A DNA stretch of 59,350 nt, from NCBI GenBank assembly GCA_030141605.1, contig JAQGDQ010001150.1, positions 1 through 59,350 of the forward strand, given 5' to 3'. Under the pieces are notes generated by a model. The model was given only the letters and a program-made list of their open reading frames with translations. It was not told the DNA's origin and did no database searches. Source of the stretch: Tubiluchus corallicola (lineage: Eukaryota; Priapulida; Priapulimorpha; Priapulimorphida; Tubiluchidae). Position 1 is the first letter of the stretch. The number at the start of each line of letters is the position of its first letter. Made by a program: the position numbers and the translations under genes. This document shows, one piece after another, positions 27,301-42,300 of this stretch.

Positions 27301-30300
27301 AATAATTCATAAATTAATTTTTTATATTACTATTTTTTACTAATAATAGCACTGTAACTGTAATTTTTGTAATTTATTATCACTTCAACATGTATTTTTA
27401 CATTACAATTTGCATTATTATCTTTATAACTATTATGCCCTATAACTAGAAAATGAAATATAGTTACAATAATTGTAACAGAACTACATTAGTATACTAT
27501 AGCATGATATAGTTAGGGAAAAAATTACAAATATGATTACAAAAATCTAACAGAAGTGTACCAACATAGTTACTAAACTACATAATAGTTTATCAACAAG
27601 AAATAGATGCTGCATGGTGGTCAAGAAGCAAAGTTTGTAAGACCACCATGAAAAGTGAAAAAAAATTACAAGAGAGAATTATAGAAAAACAGGGAGTAGT
27701 TAAGATAAAATAATAGACAGAGATAGAGAAAAAGAAATGAATTAGGAAGAAGTTAGGATAATAGTAACAGGATAATAGATAAGAATTGTGGATAATAAAT
27801 CAGATCACCCAGCCCAGTGTAAAGCGGTCACCCAGCTATTGTTTACTCTTTATCGATTTGCTAGTCCTGGTACACATGTGCACGCCATGCATGCAGCTAT
27901 TGTTTACTCTCTATCGATTTGCTAGTCCTGGTACACACGTGGTGCACGCCATGCAGGCCAGTCATGTTTCGCTGAGTGAGACTCACTGAATGTCTGAGGG
28001 AACGTTCAGCGCGTTGCAGTCGAAAGAACTGTACATTTTACATCTCATTGCGTTTCTGTATCTGTGCTAATTTATTCACTCAACCTTTGGACTTGCTGCT
28101 ATAATTATTTGAGAAGAGACCGTGTGGCATTCTAACGCGGAAGGTAAGGTTTAAATTAAATAAACGCGCGTTTCGCAGCAGTTCGGATAGCATAATGCTT
28201 CAGTTACACTGTAGCTTTTACGTCAGCGAGTTTCGGTTCCACCTTAAAGGCCACATTTAGGAAGCATAAAACGACTAAATATCTGTCTATGTATATGTAT
28301 ATAAACAAAACCACAGTAGCTATACAATTTCTCTATAAGCAAACGAGGAGAAAATAAATTGATGGAATTGGATTTTGAACCGAGCATTACGTCTATAAAT
28401 CTGTCCTTGGGACAGTTGCTGAGTCTGGGAAAACACTAATCCCTCTTACAAACAACCTGAGCATCAGTGCCTGTAAACAATTGGGAACATTTGTCCTTGG
28501 GAACAATTGTTCAGTCTGTGTAAACACTATTCCGTCTTATGAACAACCTGAACACTTTAGACGTAGTGTGGATGCGCATCGTGTAGCACTGAGTCCAAAA
28601 CTTACAAAAGGTGAGTAAAATATGTAGATACCCGACAAAAACTCTGACTTTACTTAAATGTTCAAAAAATGTTCACAATCAACCAATCGTATGTTGTGTA
28701 CAATCTCAAGTCGGCAAGTAGCATCTCAAGCGGGCGCAAGTACTACATTTCGTTTTTGGTGTGTATTCATCCGCCGAATAGATACACTATTTACTGTAAA
28801 TGGTAATTTTTTTATGATTTATAATATTCTTTTAATGTAAGAATTGATATTTTTAATATATTTTTATACATTTTGTGATTCTTTATGCAAAATTCATCAA
28901 ATCTATACATCACTGTACAAATGGTTGATAAAATTAAACATATACATGCGATTGCAAATCGATGCACAGCATTGCGCACTTAATTTATGAAAGGTTCGCT
29001 AGATGGCAGGAAGAGTGCAGTGAAGTCACGTGTTTTCTAGTCTAGCAACAACCTAAGCAGCAGGCGCATATATTTACATAAACAATGGAACTGGCTAAAG
29101 CATTGTTTGCAGTCGCGTGTATTTATTATTATGCTACTTTCAACAAAATCAGTGTTTAAATATTAAAAAACAGCCAAAATTAACCAAGACAAAAGTTTGC
29201 ACAATGCAACATGAGAGCGATGAAAAACAATATACAGAGATTACCAATGAGTCCCTATGCTGGTGGGGCCCCAGGCAACTGCCCACGAGTCCCCGAATCT
29301 ACAGGAAAACACCCCCAAATCTACAGGAAAATGCCCCCCAAATCTACGGGAAAAGGCCCCCTAATCTACAGAAAAACGCCCCCGAATCAACAGGAAAACA
29401 TTGAAAAATTGCTACCACGATGCGTGTAGTTTTACATTAGTACTTAAGCTGCACTTAAGCAGTCTTGAAGTTCCACCCTAAAGGAATTCAGTAAAAAAAC
29501 AGAAATGAAATAGTCCCCGAACATGTTTGAAATTCCTCTCTTGTCGAGGTATTTTGCTCAAAACTGTCTTCACATTAGACGAACCGACACAAATATGGAG
29601 CAATCAAGTTACAACATGACTTGTGGTGATTTTGTAACCCTTTCTCTTCATTCATAAAGCGGAAAACTGCTCACTAATTGCAGGTTATGATTGTTCATAG
29701 ATGTATGCTAACAATTTTCAGAAAACGATGGACACGTGGCTGGACAAGCGCACCGTCCTGATTGGTGTGGGACTCGCAACAGCGGCCGGTGTCGGCGTGT
29801 ATGCCTTTAGCAAGCTAAGACAGAGGAAGAATACGCACGCACACTTGGTCTTGAAATGGAGACTGCCTGGTCGGCCTCAGCCTAGAGGCGACCTCTACGA
29901 GGTGCCTGGTACAGGTAAACAAATTTTGCGACTTGCAGGTTGTTGTGCAGATCTGGAATATTCTATAGTTAGGTAGAACAATCTTCTTACCTTGTAGAAG
30001 ATTCGAGAACTTTCTATACGCGATGCGCGTAGTAGTTTCTAGATTGTTCCTTTGCACTGATATATAAGTCGGAGCTGGCCGCTTGAGTGAGTTTATTCTC
30101 GTATTCTCAGATACGCTTTCTCGCTTTCACGTTTCCAGATTATCACATTTACTGTAAACATTTCACGTTCCTTAATACTTTTGTGTTGTAGAATTCTCGC
30201 ATAATAAACTACTTTAATTTGACGACGTATTTTCTGGTTTTCTCTACGAGCCTTCCGAGAGAAACAAAACACAACACAGGTGCAATAAATTGGCTACTGG

Positions 30301-33300
30301 CTTATTGATTAACTGGCCCATTAATCCTTTTTACTATCTTTATGTTGTTATATTACTAATCGTGTAAATATTCTTGACTGATAACACTTTGTTAACGAAA
30401 TACTTAAAGTATGTTCGAAATAAAAAATGATGTTAATAAGTAAGCCTTTATAACACAGACTATCCAACAGTAACACATGCATTCAGTAATAAGCACTCGT
30501 GCGGTTTAACTTTTAAAGATTTTCGACTCACAAATAAAAAGCGGTCTTCCAAAGATCTTGCATATTGCTTGATTTTGTCCTGCAGTAAAAACGCTAATAA
30601 TTTGTTTAAAAATTGTGCGCAGAAATCGCAAGAAATTTGGTTCATTTTGTATGACGTTTCAGACATTTAATGGCAAAGAACGTATGTAGTTGTGAATTGG
30701 TGAATTATTCGAATCCGTCATTTTAGGCTCAAATCAAATTCGAGCTTAAAAAACCCTGATGACTATTAATCGTAAAAAGAAATTGAACCCCTAGTGACTA
30801 ACACACAACAAATGAACAGTAAATTAAAACGAAAGTGTTAAGTCAGTCTTAAACGTTTGCCAAAATTGGTATCATCATTAATGAAAGGCAGTGGCGGCTC
30901 GTGTACAGGTACAGTGGAACTGCAGCACCCCATATTTTCACTCGATATTATCGATAATAGCCAATATAATAAGTCGTTTTTGATTAATTTTTTCTCTATA
31001 TATACTTGTACGGTCCAGAGCACGTGAGGGTAGTACTGTTTGCCTCACAGTGCAGGACAGTGGTGTGTTCGAGTTATCATGTGCTTAAAAGTCGTGTACC
31101 GGCACATTCTAGAGCGAAAATTTAGGCTAGCAGTATTTTTCGTTTAGGATTTTATCAAGTTTATGTATAAATTTTCGTATGTCTATTCGTTCAAGATTAC
31201 AATTACAAATTACAACATTAAAATTACACATGTTTGTTTCATTTTACACAGTATTAAAACAATGGCTAAAAATTTTCTGAAGCAGCATATATGATTGTCC
31301 ATCAAGCCCATAGCACATGAGGGTAGAACTGTTTCCTTCACAGCCCAGCACAGTGTGTTCACAGCTTAAGCTACGTGTCTGAGATAATACAATGTATGGT
31401 GTACTACTAGCGTCTGCTGCTAGGTAGATAAGTACTGCCACTCACACAGTTTGCTGTTTCCTTCACAGCCCAGCACAGTGTGTTCACCGTCTGAGATAAT
31501 ACAATGTACGCTGTACTACTAGCGTCTGCTGCTAGGTAGAGAAAGTACTGCCACTCACACAGTGTGCTGTTAGTTGTCACGTGCTTAAAAGCCGTGTGTA
31601 CCAGCATATTGTTGAACTGCGGCAATTTAGGCTATCAGTAAGCAAAGAATATTTTTTGTTTAGGGTATTATCATGTCTATGTATCTTTTGTATGTTTGTT
31701 TGTTTAAAATTATGATAACAATATTAAAATTACGTGTGTTTGTTTCACTTTACACAGTATTAAAACATTGGGTAAAAAATTTCCCAGTAATTTTTGCCAC
31801 GAGCCGCCACCGACGAAAGAACCAAAATATTTGCTTTTATAAATTCTTGAACTGTATAATAACCTTTTCAGATTACTGGATGGGAGCAGCGTATTTTGAT
31901 AAGAAGGAAAAGATAGAAAATTTAGAAATTTATGAAGATGACGTATGGGTGGACACGTATCCAAAAGCAGGTATTGATTTTTTCATAATTACAATTGATA
32001 AGTTCAATGCAACACTGATTCCTTGAACATTGCATCACATCCCCTGCCCAAGACAAACAATGTTTGCTGAATTGCTAAATAATAATTATGACTTTTTTGT
32101 CTTCTATAGAATTCGGCTTTTTTGAGAGGGAGGAGAGGGAGCGAGAGAGAGAGAGAGACAGAGAGAGAGGGGGGAGAGAGAGAGCGAGAGAGAGAGTGAG
32201 TGAGAGAAAGAGAGTGAGTGAGAGAGAGTGAGTGAGAGTGAGAGAGAGTGAGGTGAGAGAGAGAGTGAGGTGAGAGAGAGAGACTGAGGTGAGAGTGAGA
32301 GAGAGAAAGAGTGAGAGAGACAGGGAGAGAGACAGGGAGAGAGTGAGAGAGACAGAGAGAGAGAGAGTGAGAGAGAGAGACAGAGAGAGAGAAAGAGACA
32401 GGGAGAGAGTGAGACAGACAGAGAGAGAGAGACAGCTGTTGTATTTATTATGAGACGTATACTGTATCTTCGACTTGCTTGCTGATCTCTGCCAGATTTC
32501 ACGGCATTATTGCTAACCAGATATATAGTACCTGGTATATATAACCAGATATGAAACACCATCACACCAGTATGATAACATACACACTCATTCAGAATTT
32601 ATATATCCACGGCCATATTAGTTGAATCATAATTTTTAATATTTGTGAATAGTTGTAAATGTGTTATATTTTCATTCGTCATTACTGTTACTGCACAGTA
32701 GTTTGGATTGCGCTGCTGCATTTGCCTTTAGCAATGTAAGTTTTTATTAACTAACACTGATTGATCATCTCTGTAAAGTTTTTATTCAGTGATTATCAAT
32801 GTATTTTAATGGCAAATAAATGCGGTTCGACTTGAATTCGAAAGTCACAGATTCTATTTGATTCGATTCGAATTCGCTTTCTGATAGAGAATGGTCACCC
32901 CCTACATGTTGCTTATGTCGAAGTGCATGTATGCTGAAAAGTTGGAAATAAAAGCGAACTGAATTAAACACCTCAAACTGTAATGTAGGCACGACGTGGA
33001 CAGAAGAGATCGTGTGGCTGGTTTGCAACGACGCCGATACGGAAGCTGCTAAGAAAACCGTGCTAATCGACCGTTTCCGGTTCATAGACGCGCCTTACAG
33101 GGACAACACGAAACGAGTCGTGGACATGCCTAGACCGAGGTTCATCAAATCACATTTACCGATCGGTTTGCTGCCAAAACAGTTCATGCAGGTGAAGCCA
33201 AAGGTACGTTTCACGAATTGATAACATGCTAGGAAGCCAAGTGGAAAAAAGTGCAACGCGAAAGATAAGACGATGTCATCATTGCGTAAGCACATTTCAA

Positions 33301-36300
33301 CTTAACAGAAAAGCCACAGTAAATAAGATGACATTATGCAGTGGAGCTGTCGCTGACTTACACCATTGTTATTGTCACCATCGCCGTTCTCGTCCTTATA
33401 ATTTGAAGAAAAATGTAACTGTCTCGTTGTGACGACATAACTGTCTTGTCATAATGACTTATTACTTCACTAGTTTGGTTAAGTTTGTTTTAGTTTTTGT
33501 TTGGTTTGGTTTGGTTTGGTTTGTTTTAGTTTTGGTTTGGTTTGTTTTAGTTTTTGTTTGGTTTGGTTTTGTTTTTGTTTGGTTTGTTTTAGTTTTAGTA
33601 TTAGTTTTAGTTTTAGTTTTTTGGTTTGGTTTGGTTTGTTTTAGTTTTAGTATTAGTTTTGGTTTGGTTTGGTTTGGTTTGTTTTAGTTTTAGTTTTAGT
33701 TTTTTTTGGTTTGGTTTGTTTTAGTTTTAGTTTTTTTTGGTTTGGTTTGGTTTGTTTTAGTTTTAGTATTTGTTTTAGTTTTAGTTTTTTGGTTTGGTTT
33801 GGTTTGTTTTAGTTTTAGTATTAGTATTAGTTTTAGTTTTTGTTTGGTTTGGTTTGGTTTGGTTTGTTTTAGTTTTAGTTTTAGTTTTTTTTGGTTTGGT
33901 TTGTTTTAGTTTTAGTTTTTTTTGGTTTGGTTTGGTTTGTTTTAGTTTAGTTTTAGTTTTAGTTTTAGTTTTAGTTTTAGTTTTAGTTTTAGTTTTAGGT
34001 TAGGTTAGGTTAGGTTAGGTTAGGTTAGGTTAGGTTAGGTTAGGTTAGGTTAGGTTAGGTTAGTTTAGGTTAGTTTAGGTTAGTTTAGTTTAGTTTAGTT
34101 TAGTTTAGCTTATAACGAGATACTACCTGATTTTTCTAAGATAATTTTCTAAGACAACGTATATTGTTCATTATGGCTTGTAAGCATTGTTAGCATTATT
34201 GCTGCAAACGTGTTTAATTCTGCGAAAGCACTACCGACAATAATGTACATTTTTAAGCCCGTTCTACTTCCAAAAATGTTGAAACTCAGAACGGCACTGA
34301 CCACAATTTCACCTGCTCTAAACAGTTAATTACTTTACTATGATGCTAAGACAAGTAGAGAGTTTTAGTTTAAACAGTTGCCGCTTTAGTTTTAGTTTAA
34401 ACAGTTGCCGCAAGTTCTGTCATTCTTCACATTAGTTCACCAGTCACTGTTCATTTCAGATGGTCTACACCACGCGTAGTTCACTGTTCATTGTTCATTT
34501 CAGATGGTCTATACCACGCGTAGTTTACTGTTCATTGTTCATTTCAGATGGTCTATACCACGCGTAGTTCACCAGTCACTGTTCATTTCAGATGGTCTAT
34601 ACCACGCGTAGTTCACTGTTCATTGTTCATTTCAGATGGTCTATACCACGCGTAGTTCACTGTTCATTGTTCATTTCAGATGGTCTATACCACGCGTAGT
34701 TCACTGTTCATTGTTCATTTCAGATGGTCTACACCACGCGTAGTTCACTGTTCATTGTTCATTTCAGATGGTCTATACCACGCGTAGTTCACTGTTCATT
34801 GTTCATTTCAGATGGTCTACACCACGCGTAGTTCACTGTTCATTGTTCATTTCAGATGGTCTATACCACGCGTAGTTCACTGTTCATTGTTCATTTCAGA
34901 TGGTCTATACCACGCGTAGTTCACTGTTCACTGTTCATTTCAGATGGTCTATACCACGCGTAGTTCACTGTTCATTGTTCATTTCAGATGGTCTATACCA
35001 CGCGTAGTTCACTGTTCATTGTTCATTTCAGATGGTCTATACCACGCGTAGTTCACTGTTCATTGTTCATTTCAGATGGTCTACACCACGCGTAGTTCAC
35101 TGTTCATTGTTCATTTCAGATGGTCTATACCACGCGTAGTTCACTGTTCATTGTTCATTTCAGATGGTCTATACCACGCGTAGTTCACTGTTCATTGTTC
35201 ATTTCAGATGGTCTACACCACGCGTAGTTCACTGTTCATTGTTCATTTCAGATGGTCTATACCACGCGTAGTTCACTGTTCATTGTTCATTTCAGATGGT
35301 CTACACCACGCGTAGTTCACTGTTCATTGTTCATTTCAGATGGTCTACACCACGCGCAATCCAAAAGACACCATATCTTCACTTTACTACTTTCTCAGGA
35401 TGTTTTCCTCCACGGATAAAAGCAAATTGACACTAGCAGCTTTCTTCCAGGGCGAGATTGACCACGGTAAACTTTCATGTTAGCTTTAAGGTCAAAGGTT
35501 ACGTGTGCCAAACATTTGTGTACACTTGACAACGCCTCGCAGCCCATGCTATTGTAATAGTAACAATTTCAACAGCTAGCTAGAATCTTACCTAGCTCAT
35601 TCAACTGAAGTTACTGAACTGATGCAGCAGATGGCTTTGCTTTACCCACACGTCACATGACCATTGTAGTTAAGCAACATGCGTTGCTGGGGTTCACTTA
35701 ACCTTTGAACCTACAGCAAGTGTGCACAACCCGAGTCTAGCAGTAAAATTCAATATTAATAAATAAAACTTTTAAAGCACGGCGTGGCAGGACCAGGATC
35801 AAGCACTCAACAATATCATGCTGATCCTTGTAGCAGGACCGGAATCTATCTTATTAGCAATTATCAACGACAACTGTCTGAGATGAGACTGCTCAGAAAG
35901 AGATACAGTAAACTATGTATAACTTGAGTTGTGCGAAAGTACGAGTTAGACCAGGGGTGTGCAAATTATCTGATTAGCCGGGCCACATTAAACTTTCCCG
36001 CAATTCCTGCGGGCCACATGCAGTTTGGTCAAGGAGCCAAGTACAGAAAGGCCTAATAACGATTGTTTTGCATCCGACCCGCATACATCATTACTACTAC
36101 ACTCAAGAAACTATTTTAGAAGTTATTAAAATTTATATTACAAACCACATATTTCTACTTTCAGGACAGATAGTGGTAATTTCATTACAATGCATATTAG
36201 TAATGTGTATCACACAGTCTGTGTAGTACAGTGACATCAAGCTACAACCGTCTTGTAAGGGTTAATGGCATCCGATCTAGTAGAAAAAACTACCCGCACT

Positions 36301-39300
36301 ATCTTTGGGATCGTGGCACGGACTTCAGCTGGATACACTCAATTAATCGCCCGGGCCGCACTTTCATTAGGTTGACAAATCTCTTCGTGGGCCACACAAA
36401 TTCTCTCGGCGGGCCGCAATTTGCACATCCCTGAGTTAGACAATGTTCATAAGCAAACAAGACTGAGTCACTTATCAACACCGGACGATACACTAGTAAT
36501 ACTGCAGCCTGTGAAAATGACAAACTGGGCCTTTGATCAAATATTAAACAACAATTTCTGTCAATAATCAAAAATAAAATAACTGGTCCACCTCTACTGT
36601 AACATATAGCAATAATAATATTGTGATCTACATTAAACCACGTTCATTAACCCATAATAATAATAATAATAATCTTTATTTAAAGTCGGCTTTTGGGTGA
36701 ACAATTAACATTAGCTCAAAGAGCTATTATCGCCGACTGTAAATAACAACCTACAACTGCATAACAGAGAGTATTATTACCCCACTTTTACCCTAAATAC
36801 CAGGCTTCAGGCAGGGCAAAGCAGGTACCATTTTTAAAAGCTTTGATATGACCTGCCCGCTGGTTCGAACTCACGACTTCCCAGACGGAAAGCAGACGCG
36901 TTACCACTAGACTAAACCGTCTGGTCTAAACCATGCTGTGTGCAGTGCTCTGCTAAGGTAATACAAGAAATCTTAGCATTTTTGCTGAAGCTAGCAGTTA
37001 AAATTGTAAAGTGGTGCACGCTTTTGCTAAGGATTTCTAGGTTGGGAGGCTGTTCAAGATAGGTAGTGTAATTTCAATCAGATTCTTAAGAACCGTGCCG
37101 GAAATGTGAGATTCGAGTTATGAGATGTTTACTAAAGGAAAAAACGAAAAGGAAGATCTGTTCGAAGTATGCAAGATTTCGGGTTATATCAGCGCGAGTT
37201 ATACATAATTTACTGCGATCCATTTATTTGTTAGCCAAACCCAACATTGCTTAACTGTGAGCGTTTGGATATTGTCATTACCCCAAGGCGAGCATTCTAG
37301 TCTTTTTGATTCAGCAAAGACATAGCTACCTATTTGCTTATGTCATTACAGCATCCTCTAATAATGTCACTCTACCCTCACGTGCTCTGGTTCCGAGCAA
37401 GTATGAAGAAAGAACTAAAGAAAAAACTTATTATGTTGAACATATTAACTAACTTAGCTTAGTGTAAAAACTAAATCAAACTGGCTTCATCTGCTAAAGG
37501 CTTCGCGTCATCAACAGGAGAACAACACTAGCTACTACGCTGTCATCTAACTAGCAAAATAAGAGTTTTAGTGCTATCCCAGGCACTGTGCATAAATGAC
37601 ATACCACTGGGTTAATCCAGCATTTACGGGATTACATAGCAGTGCCAGTTGCACGATTATATCTGGAGTAAAGGGGTTAACAATCGGGCACTCGCAGCCC
37701 GATTATTATAATAACAGGTATTCATTTTGTCTTTGCAGCGATGCATGGAGGTTTCTGGCAGCACAACCTAGAAGCGTGGAGACTAAGAAATGAACCCTTC
37801 TTCTTGTTTCTAAAATTTGAAGACATGATACAGGTACATGAATTAGAATAATGATTAGAACACTTTTGAAAATTGATCTGTCACACTTTTTTCTAAAACC
37901 ACAAAGAAAGAAAGCCACTAATTTGAAGGAACGCGACGTATTTTCAGGATTTACCGAGGGAAGTTAGAAAGGTTGCAAAGTTTCTAAACAAGCCGCTCAC
38001 AGAAGAACAAATTCAACGAATTGCAGAGCACTGCAGTTTCAAGAACATGAAGGCGAACCCGGCTACGAATTTCTCGTGGGGAAAAGATGCAGGACTGTTT
38101 CGTAAAGAAGAGACGCCTCTCCGCAAAGGTAACAAAGCTTGAAAAGACTTACTATCTCCGGGGAAAAGATAGCTGGTGCACATAGGCTGAACATCAAGTC
38201 CAATAAGCTACAATCACATTAAACAATTTTGTTATCTTAAAGGAAAACCAGACGATTGTTTGGACTCAATCTCGTTTTAATTTACTGTCCAAAATATACA
38301 TTTTCTTGCCAATAAAAGTTAACAATTGTTCCTTTTGAATAATTAGCCCAGAAAGTTAATTAATGGCAACCGAACTCAGCTGTTCTGCTTACGTCAAAAA
38401 CTAACCACAGTTTGTGCAATGGCAGGCACCTTCTCTTGCGCGTCAAGCACGTTTGTGTAAGTGTTACAGTGCTGCTTAAATGCGTGATGTCACGAAAAAT
38501 GGGCTCTACATCATATGACATCAGAAACTTACACTGCAGTTCATGATCATGGTTATCACGGTACCGCCTTCTATTTGACGACCACGCGCATGTGACAAAA
38601 AGGCGCCCCCGCCAATCTTAGTAGATTCACTGAGCCGCGCGCAGCTTTGAAAGTTTAACAAAATTTGAATATCCGAGGTAATTATTATTTAATCTAAGCT
38701 TTGATTTAAAAAAGCTTTTGTAATTTTCAATATTTTAGAGAATTCTTTATTCTGAACTCGTGTTTACGCAATCATCAGGTTTTCCTTTAATTAGTAAAAA
38801 TCTCAATTAGCATGCTATGTTGCAAATTAAAATTATTATTCTGAACATATACTGTGCAATCGTGACATTTTTCAGGCAAGGTCGGAGACTGGAAAAACAC
38901 GCTAAGCGTAGAACAAAGCGAGATTATCGACAGCCTAACGGAAAGATGGCTGACACCGGAAGGACTGACGTTCGAATACGAGTAACGTGGCGCTACAAGA
39001 GCGAAAATGAGTTGAAGGCTAGAACAAATTCAATATGGGAAACCTTATCCTCGACGCGCGAAAGAAGCATCTTTAGAAGTTCAAAAGTTACACAGTGTTC
39101 AGTATAGAAACGATGGCTCAGTTGATCGTGCAACCACTTGTACGCGAGGACGATGTGATCATCAAAATGTAAGAGAGGAGAGAAAGAGATTACCTCGCGT
39201 GCTTGAACACATGCAGGAGATAATTAAAAATACCAGAATAACAAACAGGCTGAAAAAAGTGAATAAGATCTGGAACAGGCCGTGGGTGGTGCTGGTAATG

Positions 39301-42300
39301 ATTGAATAGCCCATTCACGGGTGGGTGTAATAGTCATATTTAGATTTCACGGGAGGGCCATTAGTGCTCGCTACGGGCATTTTCCCGGACCTCCCAAAAC
39401 TCTCAATTTTTTCGACATTTTGGCCAAATGGCCTGTAGTAAACATGTTCTGGCGGCATGCAGTGGGACTCTTGGAAGGAGACATGTAGCTCTTTAGAAAG
39501 AGGAAGAACAGGGCTACACGATGGTGTAAGCTGCATTTTAGGACGCTTCCTTCCTGAGGAGCTGTGATGAGTTGATTGGAGGTTCCATTTTGCACGATTT
39601 TCGCTTGAAAAACTGCTGACGCAAAGCCATTGTTCTGACGTCATCCATTGTACTTTGCTTATAACCTTATAGCTTTAATTCAGTAAAAGCTGCTACTTGC
39701 TTTGCATTATAAATGAGGACTATGTAAGGTGTTTGCGCATTTTTGATTATAAGTGAATTTATACGCAAAATTTTTTGCGGGGCCTTTGCTACGTATTATT
39801 ATTAACGGTGTATTTCTAATTAGCTTTACCAATCATGCAGTCGTATCTTACATATGCACTGATGTCGAGCAACTTATGGCAGCTGAGTTAGTGAATATTC
39901 ATTATATGTTTATTATGTGTTTATATGTTCATTATATGTTTATTGTATTATAATGAGTTTCAGTGACAGTTCTTTGTGTCACGTTGTGTTGATTAGCTAA
40001 AAGAATTCCGCATAACAATTTGTTGTAACGATATAAAAATGCTTTAGTACAAATTAATTTTAAATAGATTTGTTTCATTATTTATGGCAAGTGTGTCGTT
40101 AACTATTAGTATTATTAATCTTTATTATATTAAATTGTTAACTTATGTTTAACTGTTATGGTACACTGTTATCAGTGGTGGCTCGTGTATAGGTACTGTG
40201 TGGAACTGCAGCACTCCCTATTTTCACTCGATATTATCGATAATATTCAATATAATGAGTCTTTTTTCTTTAGTTCTTTCTTTATACTTGTATGGAACCA
40301 GAGCACGTGAGGGTAGTACTGTTTGCTTCATAGCCCAGCACATGTCTGAGATAAGACACTGCTATGCTGCACTGCTAGCATCTACTGCTAGGTAGAGAAA
40401 GTACTGTCGCTCACACAGTTTGTTGTCAGTTAGTTGTCACATGCTTAAAATGCGATGTTAGTAAAGTAACACATCTACAGACATTCAACTTTATTATGAC
40501 CACACATTGTAGTTTCCTTGTAATTATATTACAGTATACAGTGTTGTAAGGAGCTATAATAGATATCTTAAAATATAATCTTTAAATGAGTTCTTAATCT
40601 TTAATTTTACATTTTCGTTTAGATCTACAGTAGAACCATATTTAAATCTTAAATTTACTTGACTGTTATTTACATAATAGCAAAGCTTTGGAATTCTCAA
40701 TGTGCAAGACTTTACAATTTTTCTCACAAAGTTTAATTTTCGACTATCTATTAAATAATTCGCAGGCATTGAACCACAAAAATACATTAACAATTTGACG
40801 CTTTCATTTTGTCTAAAACTGAATATTTTTCTATAAGCAGTGTTCCATTTTACCCTAATGGCATTAACTTCATTGTTTGATATACCCCCAATTTCGCATC
40901 CGTATAACAAAATGGGTAGACAATATGTATTGATCAGAGTTTTAGCTACTATGTCATTACGCTGATCCTAGTGACCCTTGGTATTATTAAGCCAAGATAT
41001 ATTGCTTTCATGAGCGTACAAGGCACCATGGAATAGTTGAGCAAACCAACAGAAATTTGTGTTAAAGCAACACACACAAACATCGACTGACAGTGAATAG
41101 CAGCAAACATCACGGACTGCAGTTATCTGCAAACTTATGTGTGCATAAGTTACTGTTATCAATTTCTTTTCTACTGGTATGTTTATTCATTACATATTTG
41201 GCTTTTGTAAACACATAATTAGTGTCTACAGTAGGGGTGAGCATCGAACGTTCGAGTTCGAACATTCAAATCGAATTCGATTCGAACGAGCTTTTTAGTA
41301 TTCGAAATCGGATCCAAAACTATAGATTCAAATAACTCAACACTTCAATCACACATGTTCTTTATCACTAAAACGATTGAAACATCATGCAATTAGCATA
41401 ATTTAGCTGTGATTTCTGCACACAACTTTAAACAAATTATTAGTCGTTTTATTGCAGAACTAGTGATACGCATGATCTTTGTAAGACTAATTTTTACTGG
41501 TGGTTCGAAAACTTGTTCGAAAATCTTTCAATCTCAATTCGAATTCGAAACGCTGAAGTTCGGTTCGATTCGAATTCGAAAGTCACAAATTCGGTTCGAT
41601 TCGAATTCACTTTCTGGTAGAGAATGCTCACCCCTAGTCTACAGTAGGTATTCTAAACAAACAAAGAAAACTGCCTGGCCAAATGATTTCAAATGTAGCC
41701 GTAAAGACAAATCTTAAGCGAAGGGAGAAATCTTGAGAGGGAAATCTAATCGTAGATATTTAATGTCTAAAATTGCAGATTTTATTTAGTTTCTGTTTAG
41801 GCAAAACACGAAATTTGCGTTTTCATAAGATTCCCACACTAGAGATGGGCGGATGGTAGATTTGCGATCATGCGGTTGCAAAATCCGCATAAATTTTCTG
41901 GATTGGGAATAGTAACAGTTTGCGGATTGAGGATGGTAAATTTTGCGGATGGTAAAATTTTGCAAATTTGCGCATTGCGGATGCTGAAATTTTTTGCTTT
42001 TGCGGATAGTAAGATTGTGCGGACCACGGACATTTAATGTCTAAAATTGCAGATTTGTAATTGTACAAAAGTCACTTATGTAAACCGCTAGGCGAAAAAC
42101 TTATTTTATTTGTCAACAGATGTGACTATTTGCAATGCTGGTGTCGCCATCTACCAAAACTATTACAAACTAACAAGAGGCTAGTGAAGCGGTATAAAGA
42201 AGACTGACTGTAACTTATTTTATTTGTCAATAGATGTCACTATTTGCAATGCTGGTGTCGCCATCTACCAAAACTATTACAAACTAACAAGAGGCTAGTG

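Noticed and set aside
29701-29727. Upstream in-frame ATG for SULT-B
   Set aside because: It lies before the conserved TTTCAG acceptor that all three paralogs share, so it should be intronic.
33454-34003. Frames rich in Phe, Val, Leu and Trp resembling membrane proteins
   Set aside because: They are translations of TTTGG and TTTTAG repeats in SULT-B intron 3.
34435-35339. Series of tandem alternative mini-exons
   Set aside because: The units have acceptors but no convincing donor after the 17 exon bases, so they are better read as decoy acceptors than as separate exons.
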